Positions 52,731 to 60,250 of a stretch of 64,000 nucleotides of DNA are shown here, one piece after another. This stretch comes from Paenilisteria riparia FSL S10-1204 (GTDB lineage: Bacteria; Bacillota; Bacilli; Lactobacillales; Listeriaceae). The position numbers and the translations under genes are program-made. Location: NCBI RefSeq assembly GCF_000525995.1, contig NZ_AODL01000013.1:54450-118449 (forward strand). Direction: 5' to 3'. Under the pieces are notes generated by a model that was given only the letters and a program-made list of their open reading frames with translations, did no database searches and had not been told where the DNA came from. The first letter of the stretch is position 1, and the number at the start of each line of letters is the position of its first letter.

Positions 52731-55700
52731 CTAGTTAATTCCTGTAACATCTACTAAAGATATGTTAGAGAAATTAACAATACCTGAAGTTAGCAGACCA
52801 TAACCGCCTAGCTCTACAAAGTATACCGTAGTACTTGTTGTGGTGGCCGTGAAATTTAGTGTAGTCAGTGTTCCTGTAGGTTGTTTCCAACCACCAGTTA
52901 ATGTTCCTCTATCGGCTGCCAATGTTTGCCCTGTGGATATTTGCGAACCAGATATAACAGTGGCGTTGTAATAGCCATGCCCACCGTCTGTCGCTACATA
53001 TTTAAAGCTATACTGGTGTCCTGGAATGGTGGCTACTGTCTGTGCCAGTAAACCTGCATGATTTGCGCCCGATTTCATGTCAACAGAGCCGTTACCATTT
53101 GGTTTAATATCCATTTGTGGGCCTAATATTCCTTTGCTTACAGTCGTCCAAGTACCGACTGCGCCACTATAGTTATACAGGTTATCTGCTTGTGTTCCTA
53201 TTGCCCCTGTATATGCGGTTTCGCCCCATTGGCCTAATCCGTTAAACTCTGGGTTGACAATCATGTTCTCGCCATTGACTCTAACCGTGATTGTTTTGCT
53301 GATGTTACTACCATCTGTTGTAGTCACCGTGATAGTTGTTCCGCCACCTTTTTTAGCTACCCAGTTGCCATTTGCATCTACTGTAATGATGTTTGTGTCA
53401 TTCGATGTGTAGGTTAGTTTTTTATTGGTTGCGTTCGTTGGCAGTACTGTTGCATCAACTTTACCTGTGTCGTTAACGTCTGCTGTAATGTTAGTTGCTG
53501 CTAATGTGATGTCTGTCGCTAGTATAACTGGATCTGTTACTGTTACATTGACTGTTTTCGTGATGTTCGAGCCATCTGTTGTTTTCACTGCAATCGTTGT
53601 TGTTCCTGCTTTTTTTGCTGTCCAATTGCCGTTTGCATCTACAGAAATGATACTGGAATCTGTTGGTGTGTAAGTCAATGTTTTGTTCGTTGTGTTACTT
53701 GGTTGGACTGTTGCACTAATTGCACCTGTTGTACCGACAGTTGTGTTAATGTTCGTTGTTGCTAGATTAATGTCTGTTGCTAGTACGACTGGATCTGTTA
53801 CTGTTACGTTAACAGTTTTCGTGATGTTTGTGCCGTCTGTTGTTTTGACTTGAACCGTTGTTGTTCCTGCTTTTTTCGCTGTCCAATTGCCGTTTGCATC
53901 TACAGAGATGATGCTGGAATCGGCTGGTGTGTAACTTAGTGTTTTATTCGTCGCATTCGCGGGTTGTACTGTCGCTGCGATGGTACCTGTTTTACCTACT
54001 GTTGTATTAATATTTGCTGTTGTTAGGTCGATTCCTGTTGCTGGAATGTTTGCTGGTCCTGTGATGTTGATTGTAAATGTCCGCACTGTGTTTCCTTTTG
54101 CGTCTTTCACTGTTACTAAAGTGCTTCCTGTTTGTTCTGTGTGTCCAAATACAGTGAGCCATGTCGCTTTTCTCACGGATAACAAGCTAGGATTTGATAA
54201 CGTGTAGGTGAATTGATCTTGGTCTAACTGCGTTCCTGCACTGTTATACATTGCTACATCAATTTGATCATTTCCATAACCGTCTTTGTAAGTGTTTGAC
54301 ACCGTAATATTATCGCCATTCGCAATGTTTGTATCTGGAGCCCATCCATTTTGGTAAATCCACTTCATGCTTGATACTGCATTTGGATCTGTTACTGTCA
54401 CATTGACTGTTTTTGTGATGTTCGAGCCATCTGTTGTTTTCACTGCAATCGTTGTTGTTCCTGCTTTTTTCGCTGTCCAGTTTCCGTTTGCATCTACAGA
54501 AATGATACTGGAGTCGGCCGGTGTATAGCTTAATGTTTTGTTCGTTGTGTCTGTTGGCTGTACAGTCGCATCAATTTTGCCTGTTGCATTTACTGTTGTA
54601 TTGATATCTGTTGTATTAAGTGTTAAGTCTGTTGCTACGATTGCTGTTGAAATGAGCGCGGCATTCATATCTGTACGTGTTTGTTGTGCAGCTACGCTGA
54701 TGTAGCCAGAAACACCGTCACTACCAAATGCTGTGTTAGCTAAGTTTTTATATCCTGTTGGCGGCGTCACTCTGACATAGTAAGTTCCTGGTGTAACCGT
54801 CTCAAATTTATACAGACCATTGGCATCTGTCGTTGTTGTTTCTATCACTGCACCCGTATTGCTGTAAAGTGTTACAGATACTCCAGCGACACCGGATTCA
54901 CCAACTTCTTGCGTACCATTTTTGTTTAAGTCATTGAAGACTGTGGAACGAATTTGACCTGTTTTTTGTGCTAGTGTCAAACGGAGATTGGAGATGTTGG
55001 TTGTGCCGTCTGCTTGTAGGTAGTAACTATTTCCGTCGCTACCAAACCCTTGGGAAGAATCAAATGTGTAGCCTTCTGGTATTGTTGCTTTTACATAGTA
55101 GTTTCCTGCTGCGATACCAGTAAAGCTGAAGTTTCCTTGGGTGCTTGTTGTCACTGTTTTCACAAGTGTCCCGTCTACATTATAAAGGGAGACATTTTCG
55201 CTCACTCCTTGACCACTTGGTGTATTTATTACACCGGAAATCGTTGTATTCGCTTGTTTTCTTAGTGAAATGGAGTAGCTAGATGCCGTGTTGCTACCCG
55301 TTAAGCTAATGTAGTTACTGTTGCCGTCACTGCCGTAGCCGTTGCTGCTTACGAAATTGTAGTTACTTGGAATGATTACTTTTGTATAGTAATTTCCTGC
55401 TGCTAATCCTTCAAAACCATAACGGCCGCTAGAATCTGTTTGCACAGTAGTAATCAGATTGCCTTGTACATCATGTAATTCTACACGTATATTCGCGATT
55501 CCAGTACTCGTTGTTGCATCTGTTACTAGGCCACTAATGGCAGAATTATTTTTTGCAACTAAACCTAAATTCAGCTCGTTACGAAGTGTCTGTTCGCTCG
55601 CAACTGTGAAGTAATTTGTAGCGCCATCGCTTCCAAAGTATGTGCTTGACTGATATTTGTAGTTAGCTGGAATATCAGCTTTTGCGTAGTATCTACCAGG

Positions 55701-56345
55701 TTTTATGGCGTTAAAGCTATAAGCACCTGTGCTATCTGTTGTTGCGTCGGCTACTTTTGCTCCTACTTCACTGTACAATGCTACATGAACACCGCTTATT
55801 CCTGCTTCTCCGCTATCTTTTTGTCCATTCCCATTGGCATCATTATAGACAAAGCTTTGAATAGCTCCTTGTTCTGGATAAAAGCCGAAATGGTAACCTG
55901 TGATGGTATTGCCACCAGAAATTGTGAAATAGCTTGAGTTACCGTCTGAACCGTTGATGCCCTTCGTTGTATAAAGTTTTTCATCAGAAGGTAAGGTCGA
56001 CATGTCTACGTGTAAATAGTAAGTCCCGTCTGGAACGTTTGAGAATGTATATCTACCGTCTGTTCCTGTTGTTGCCGTTCCTATCAGTATTCCTTGGTCA
56101 CTGTAAAGTTCGACTTTAATGCCCGCTACGCCTGTCGTTTCATTGCTATCTTGTACGGCATTTCCATTTAAGTCTTCGAACATCACATCACTAATGCTGC
56201 CTTCACCAGATGCTTTTAGTTGTTTGATTGTATTTTCTGCTGCAGATACTGTTGTGTAGGGTTGGATAATCGGTGTTAAGCTTCCTAGAACTAACACACC
56301 TGTTATAGCTCCTATCCCCCACTTTTTCATACCTTTTTTACTCAT
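52731..56345 (-). CDS. Large secreted repeat protein with SdrD B-like and Ig-like domains
   Basis: A 1204-residue exported protein. The signal peptide ends near TVSAAEN (residue about 36). Five or so SdrD B/Cna-B-like repeats follow, each with a calcium-type FEDLNGNAVQD or NDLNKNGTQE motif and YYVKATIP-type strand. Then come four Ig-like Big_2 repeats (about residues 580-1010; SIISVDANGNWTAKKAGTTT recurs) with one divergent insert, and a C-terminal jelly-roll-like module starting MIVNPEFNGLGQW, as in carbohydrate-binding domains. There is no LPXTG, membrane helix or basic tail at the C-terminus, although sortase A is encoded next door. AGGGG lies 12 bases before the ATG at 56345; an ATG at 56357 directly abuts it. 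Confidence 0.85.
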   Translation of the reverse strand: MSKKGMKKWGIGAITGVLVLGSLTPIIQPYTTVSAAENTIKQLKASGEGSISDVMFEDLNGNAVQDSNETTGVAGIKVELYSDQGILIGTATTGTDGRYTFSNVPDGTYYLHVDMSTLPSDEKLYTTKGINGSDGNSSYFTISGGNTITGYHFGFYPEQGAIQSFVYNDANGNGQKDSGEAGISGVHVALYSEVGAKVADATTDSTGAYSFNAIKPGRYYAKADIPANYKYQSSTYFGSDGATNYFTVASEQTLRNELNLGLVAKNNSAISGLVTDATTSTGIANIRVELHDVQGNLITTVQTDSSGRYGFEGLAAGNYYTKVIIPSNYNFVSSNGYGSDGNSNYISLTGSNTASSYSISLRKQANTTISGVINTPSGQGVSENVSLYNVDGTLVKTVTTSTQGNFSFTGIAAGNYYVKATIPEGYTFDSSQGFGSDGNSYYLQADGTTNISNLRLTLAQKTGQIRSTVFNDLNKNGTQEVGESGVAGVSVTLYSNTGAVIETTTTDANGLYKFETVTPGTYYVRVTPPTGYKNLANTAFGSDGVSGYISVAAQQTRTDMNAALISTAIVATDLTLNTTDINTTVNATGKIDATVQPTDTTNKTLSYTPADSSIISVDANGNWTAKKAGTTTIAVKTTDGSNITKTVNVTVTDPNAVSSMKWIYQNGWAPDTNIANGDNITVSNTYKDGYGNDQIDVAMYNSAGTQLDQDQFTYTLSNPSLLSVRKATWLTVFGHTEQTGSTLVTVKDAKGNTVRTFTINITGPANIPATGIDLTTANINTTVGKTGTIAATVQPANATNKTLSYTPADSSIISVDANGNWTAKKAGTTTVQVKTTDGTNITKTVNVTVTDPVVLATDINLATTNINTTVGTTGAISATVQPSNTTNKTLTYTPTDSSIISVDANGNWTAKKAGTTTIAVKTTDGSNITKTVNVTVTDPVILATDITLAATNITADVNDTGKVDATVLPTNATNKKLTYTSNDTNIITVDANGNWVAKKGGGTTITVTTTDGSNISKTITVRVNGENMIVNPEFNGLGQWGETAYTGAIGTQADNLYNYSGAVGTWTTVSKGILGPQMDIKPNGNGSVDMKSGANHAGLLAQTVATIPGHQYSFKYVATDGGHGYYNATVISGSQISTGQTLAADRGTLTGGWKQPTGTLTTLNFTATTTSTTVYFVELGGYGLLTSGIVNFSNISLVDVTGIN

Positions 56346-56503
56346 AAATAAATTCATCCCCTCATCATTTAAAATCGAAATAGTCTACATCATTTTAACT
56401 ATTTCATTGTCTACATTATTGAATTGTGTTCAAAATAAAAACAGCAACTTGAAACTTTTTAAAACTTTATTTTGTACTTTTCGTCACAATTACTTGTTTG
56501 GCG

Positions 56504-56686
56504 TTATGATATGTGATTGTGCTGCTTCTTTTTATTATTTGCAAATAAAAGAACAGCTACCACTACCGCCATTCCTATGCCTATAGTTGCTGCCATTAAC
56601 GGGTAGCCTTGAAGCATTGCTGCACCGATAATTGGACCACCTCCCGTCATTGGGACTAATGGATTTAAATTTCCGCCTTGACTCAT
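56504..56686 (-). CDS. 60-residue membrane protein resembling a free sorting signal
   Basis: A very strong ribosome site (GAGGAGG) precedes the ATG, so the gene is probably expressed. The peptide has a polar N-terminus, then LVPMTGG (residues 10-16, LPXTG-like with V in place of L), a Gly-rich stretch, a hydrophobic helix (about 26-50) and a basic tail NNKKK. This is the order of a sortase sorting signal, but without a signal peptide or passenger. It lies between srtA and the large adhesin gene, all on one strand. It may also be an unrelated single-pass membrane peptide. I recognise no family. Confidence 0.65.
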   Translation of the reverse strand: MSQGGNLNPLVPMTGGGPIIGAAMLQGYPLMAATIGIGMAVVVAVLLFANNKKKQHNHIS

Positions 56687-56715
56687 TGTTTTGCCTCCTC
56701 TCTAAGTTGATTTTT

Positions 56716-56751
56716 AACCTGACTTTTCTCAAGACTAACTTGTATCAGGTT
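56716..56751 (-). promoter_or_regulatory. Hairpin overlapping the leader ORF
   Basis: AACCTGA (56745-56751 read on the minus strand) and TCAGGTT (56716-56722) form a perfect 7-base stem, with CAAG and CTTG pairing inside it. The 5' arm covers codons 6-7 of the leader ORF, so a ribosome there would open the stem. Confidence 0.45.
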
Positions 56752-56767
56752 GGTATGCGTTTATCAT
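56735..56767 (-). CDS. 10-residue leader peptide ORF
   Basis: ATG at 56765-56767 lies 7 bases after AAGGGGG and opens a frame of ten codons (MINAYQPDTS) ending in TAG at 56735-56737. It sits between the promoter-like palindrome and the 60-residue gene. Its strong ribosome site and overlap with a hairpin suggest a regulatory leader rather than a functional peptide. Confidence 0.4.
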   Translation of the reverse strand: MINAYQPDTS

Positions 56768-56784
56768 GTGTCTTCCCCCTTAGC

Positions 56785-56806
56785 AAATCGGATTATAATC
56801 TGATTT
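56785..56806. promoter_or_regulatory. 22-bp palindrome over a -10 box, likely operator
   Basis: AAATCGGATTATAATCTGATTT is symmetric except for one position pair. On the minus strand it contains TATAAT (56792-56797), just upstream of the leader ORF. No good -35 box lies at the right distance. A regulator binding here would control the leader, the 60-residue gene and possibly the adhesin. Confidence 0.55.
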
Positions 56807-56975
56807 TTTTAACTACTTACGGATTTATGTATGCCTTTGTAAAACCACTCTTTTTTGCGCCGCTAATATTTTTATCTTAGCATGTAGTTTTTTATGTAGA
56901 TGGAAAGTATACGTCACGAAGAGCCTTTTATTTCAGAAAAATTGTGAACATTTTTCTAATATAGGTAGCTTATGC

Positions 56976-57022
56976 ACAAAAAAAACGCCTTGCACAGAAT
57001 TCTCATTCCGTACAAGGCGTTT
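56976..57022 (-). terminator. Terminator of srtA
   Basis: AACGCCTTGTAC and GTGCAAGGCGTT pair around a loop of about 17 bases on the minus strand, followed by T8. Confidence 0.8.
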
Positions 57023-57032
57023 TCTCATGCCA

Positions 57033-57692
57033 TTATTTGAAATACTTATCTTCTTTATCCTTGGTTAGTTTCTCCGTCGATATCAGCTTGCCAATTGCCA
57101 CGAATCGCTTGTTTGTCTCTGTTGCCACATCACATGTAATCAGCGTGATTTGTGGCTCCTTGGTGTTATCGATAATACCAACTTCGGTATCTTTCACGAT
57201 TTTTGTACTTGTGACTTCATATGTGTATAGATTCGTTAAATCTGTTAGGTACACTTTGGCGCCTTCTTTGACATCCATGATTGGGCCAAATAACATCGAC
57301 TGGTTTCTCATATGATGGCCTGCGAGTGGATAATTTCCTTTACCCATTACCTGATCTTCACGCATGGTTGTTGCACCCGCTAATAAGTTCGCCGTATTCG
57401 TTCCTTTTAAGACCATTAAATCAAGATCAACACTTGGAATCGCAATGGAACCAATGACTGCATCTTTGTTGTAATTCGCTGCACCTTTCACAACAGAAGT
57501 CATTGATGGAAGTTCTACGCTCGCGAAGTCAAATGTGGCATCTTTACTATTGTTTTTATTAATCGTTTCCGCAGTATAATTCGTTACAGAATCACGTCCG
57601 CTTAAATATTTTACAACACCACTCTTGATAAATGGTGAAAGCACGAGCAGTAGCCCGATAATTAAAATGATAATTGCTATTGTTTTCTTCAA
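57033..57692 (-). CDS. srtA: Class A sortase
   Basis: A 219-residue transpeptidase that cuts LPXTG proteins and links them to the cell wall. One N-terminal helix (about residues 5-25) anchors it outside the membrane. The catalytic histidine is in YPLAGHHM, the cysteine in TLITCD and the arginine in TNKRFVAIG. Sequence such as TNTANLLAGATTM closely resembles Listeria SrtA. The frame is open 20 codons upstream, but GGGGG 9 bases before TTG at 57690-57692 fixes the start. It lies back to back with ltaS. Confidence 0.96.
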   Translation of the reverse strand: MKKTIAIIILIIGLLLVLSPFIKSGVVKYLSGRDSVTNYTAETINKNNSKDATFDFASVELPSMTSVVKGAANYNKDAVIGSIAIPSVDLDLMVLKGTNTANLLAGATTMREDQVMGKGNYPLAGHHMRNQSMLFGPIMDVKEGAKVYLTDLTNLYTYEVTSTKIVKDTEVGIIDNTKEPQITLITCDVATETNKRFVAIGKLISTEKLTKDKEDKYFK

Positions 57693-57722
57693 TATACTAA
57701 GCCCCCTTGCAGTTCTCTCTCG

Positions 57723-57752
57723 ATTATATAGTAGGAACCTTTCCAAAAGCAA
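57723..57752 (-). promoter_or_regulatory. Promoter of srtA
   Basis: TTGCTT (57747-57752) and TATAAT (57723-57728) are 18 bases apart on the minus strand, about 35 bases upstream of the TTG start. Confidence 0.65.
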
Positions 57753-57908
57753 CGATAAAACTACGCGAAAAAAAAAAGCCTGCCTGCCTCATCGTATTCT
57801 ATATCCGTCTTATCCCTTCTACACCAAGGTTTTAAAAATAACTCAGGCTTGCGACGCATGTTTTTTAGTTTCGTTTTTGTTAAAGTTATGTTACTATTAG
57901 ATTAACTT

Positions 57909-57958
57909 GGGTTTAGAAATAGCGAAAAGCTCTTTACATAGTAACCCGGTTTTTTTTA
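57909..57958 (+). terminator. Terminator-like hairpin in the ltaS leader
   Basis: GGGTTTA and TAACCC flank about 30 bases with a small inner AGC/GCT hairpin, followed by GGTTTTTTTT, 64 bases ahead of the ltaS start. It might limit read-through or act as an attenuator. Confidence 0.35.
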
Positions 57959-58021
57959 TTCTTTTTTGTCTTAAAAAATGAAACAGTACTTACTCACACA
58001 GAGTGTTAGGAGAGATGAATT

Positions 58022-60007
58022 ATGAACGCATGGAAAGAAAAGGTCCTAGGTTTCTTAAGTAAGAACTATGGATTTTTTATTCTAGCCGTCATACTATTTT
58101 GGCTAAAATCGTACATTGCTTATAACGTCGCATTTAATTTGGGAATTGAGAATCCCATGCAACAATTTTTATTATTGATTAATCCGCTAAGTTCTGCAGT
58201 GTTTTTCATGGGACTAGCCTTATTTGCAAAAGGAAGAAGGTCTTTTGTTTGGATAATCGTTATTGATTTTATACTTTCATTTGGCCTGTATGCAAACGCG
58301 GTTTATTATCGCTTTTTCAGTGATTTTATTACGTTGCCGAATATTAGAGAAATTGGTAGTCTAGGAGAGCAAAGTGGTAGTCTTGGTGCGCTTATGCACT
58401 GGAGCGATATTCTCTATTTTGTGGATATACTCTTTTTAATTGCCTTACTTATTTTCCGCATTGTAAAACCAAATAAAGAAGCGCGTATTCGTGCTCGTAA
58501 AACAGTTGGTGTTCTAACGCTTGGTGTTGCCATGTTCTTCGCGAACTTAGGCCTTGCGGAAATCGATCGTCCAGAACTATTAACGCGAACTTTTGACCGT
58601 ACTTATATTGTGAAATATCTTGGAATGACGAACTTCCAAATTTATGATGCTGTTAAAAGCACGCAAAACTCAACACAGCGTGCGCTTGCGGATAGTAGCG
58701 ATGTCAACGCTGTGCTAAACTATACCAAATCGAATTACGCGCAGCCAAACCCAGAGTATTTTGGTAAAGCGAAAGGTAAGAACGTTATTTACATCCATTT
58801 AGAAAGTTTCCAGCAATTCCTGATTGGCTATAAGCTACATGGACAAGAAGTTACACCTTTTATTAACTCATTCTTTAAAGATAAGAACACGATTAGCTTC
58901 ACGAACTTCTTCCATCAGACAGGGCAAGGGAAAACTTCCGATGCCGAAATGATGCTGGAAAATTCATTATTCGGTCTTCCACAAGGTTCGGCATTCTCAA
59001 CAAAAGGAAAGAATACGTATCAATCAGCGCCAGCTATTTTAGGCCAGCAAGGCTATGATTCAGCGGTTTTCCACGGGAACTATAAGAGTTTCTGGAATCG
59101 CGACGAAATTTACAAACAGTTCGGCTATAATCATTTCTTTGATGCTAGCTACTATGATATGAATGATAAAGACGTTTCTAACTATGGGTTGAAAGACAAA
59201 CCGTTCTTCCTTGAGTCTGAGAAATATCTACAAACATTGAAACAACCGTTTTATGCGAAATTCATTACGTTAACAAATCACTTCCCGTATCCGATTGCTT
59301 CTGATGAGGCAACGATTCAACCAGCTGACACGGGCGACACTTCAGTGGATACCTATTTCCAGACTGCTCGTTATTTGGATGAAGCTGTGAAAAGTTTCGT
59401 GCAATATTTGAAAGATAGCGGTTTGTATGACAATACAGTGATTGTTATGTATGGTGATCACTACGGTATTTCTGATAACCACGCACAAGCAATGAGCAAA
59501 ATCCTTGGTACAGATTATAATGCTTATCAAAATGCACAAGCGCAACGTGTTCCATTTATGATTCACGTTCCAGGCGTTGAAGGTGGTATAAAAGATACGT
59601 ATGGTGGTGAAATTGATGTTTTACCAACCCTACTACACTTGCTCGGTACAGATACGAAGAATTACGTACAACTTGGCAGTGATTTGCTTTCTAAAGATGT
59701 GAAACAAGTCGTTCCATTCCGAAACGGTGATTTCATTACACCTGCTTACTCGATGATTGGCGGCAAGTTCTACAATCAGAAGACAGGCGAAGAAATTACG
59801 ACGACAACAGACCAGATGAAAGCAACGAAAGACAATGTTGCAAAAGAACTCGAACTCTCTGATGAAGTCTTGCAAGGCGACTTACTTCGTTTCTACACAC
59901 CAGAAGGCTTCAAGAAAACCGATCCTTCGAAGTATAACTATAATAACAAGAACAAGTCAACAACAACCGATAGTTCTAGCACAGATGAGGCAACTACTGA
60001 AAATTAA
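58022..60007 (+). CDS. ltaS: Lipoteichoic acid synthase
   Basis: A 661-residue enzyme that polymerises glycerol phosphate from phosphatidylglycerol into lipoteichoic acid. Five N-terminal membrane helices (about residues 15-190) precede an extracellular sulfatase-like domain. The catalytic threonine is in GQGKTSDAE (residue 305), after IHLESFQQF with the metal-binding glutamate; the metal and substrate histidines are in TLTNHFPYP and VMYGDHYGIS. The Ser/Thr-rich tail is not conserved. AGGAGAG precedes the ATG. It corresponds to lmo0927. Confidence 0.97.
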   Translation: MNAWKEKVLGFLSKNYGFFILAVILFWLKSYIAYNVAFNLGIENPMQQFLLLINPLSSAVFFMGLALFAKGRRSFVWIIVIDFILSFGLYANAVYYRFFSDFITLPNIREIGSLGEQSGSLGALMHWSDILYFVDILFLIALLIFRIVKPNKEARIRARKTVGVLTLGVAMFFANLGLAEIDRPELLTRTFDRTYIVKYLGMTNFQIYDAVKSTQNSTQRALADSSDVNAVLNYTKSNYAQPNPEYFGKAKGKNVIYIHLESFQQFLIGYKLHGQEVTPFINSFFKDKNTISFTNFFHQTGQGKTSDAEMMLENSLFGLPQGSAFSTKGKNTYQSAPAILGQQGYDSAVFHGNYKSFWNRDEIYKQFGYNHFFDASYYDMNDKDVSNYGLKDKPFFLESEKYLQTLKQPFYAKFITLTNHFPYPIASDEATIQPADTGDTSVDTYFQTARYLDEAVKSFVQYLKDSGLYDNTVIVMYGDHYGISDNHAQAMSKILGTDYNAYQNAQAQRVPFMIHVPGVEGGIKDTYGGEIDVLPTLLHLLGTDTKNYVQLGSDLLSKDVKQVVPFRNGDFITPAYSMIGGKFYNQKTGEEITTTTDQMKATKDNVAKELELSDEVLQGDLLRFYTPEGFKKTDPSKYNYNNKNKSTTTDSSSTDEATTEN

Positions 60008-60026
60008 ATGAAACATACGAAGATTA

Positions 60027-60063
60027 GTAGAGACTTGGACAATCCCGAGTCTCTACTTTTTTT
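60027..60063 (+). terminator. Terminator of ltaS
   Basis: GTAGAGACTTGG and CCGAGTCTCTAC pair around a short loop with one wobble, followed by TTTTTTT. Confidence 0.85.
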
Positions 60064-60131
60064 GCAATAGTAATATAGGTGTCTAACTCCTCTAAAAACG
60101 AATCTATTAAAGATGATATATAGCGTTATGA

Positions 60132-60177
60132 AAAATACGTATCAAAAATCTAGTTTCAGATTTTTGATACGTATTTT
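60132..60177. repeat. Perfect 20-bp inverted repeat
   Basis: AAAATACGTATCAAAAATCT (60132-60151) and its exact complement (60158-60177) flank a 6-base loop. The stem is long and AT-rich, without a clear T run beyond its own ends. It lies between the convergent ltaS and the surface protein gene and may serve as a terminator for the latter. Confidence 0.6.
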
Positions 60178-60250
60178 ATAGTTCAGAAAGCCATTAATCT
60201 CGTTCTCTTATTGTTATTCCTAGTTCAAAACGGCTTTGCTATTGATTGAT

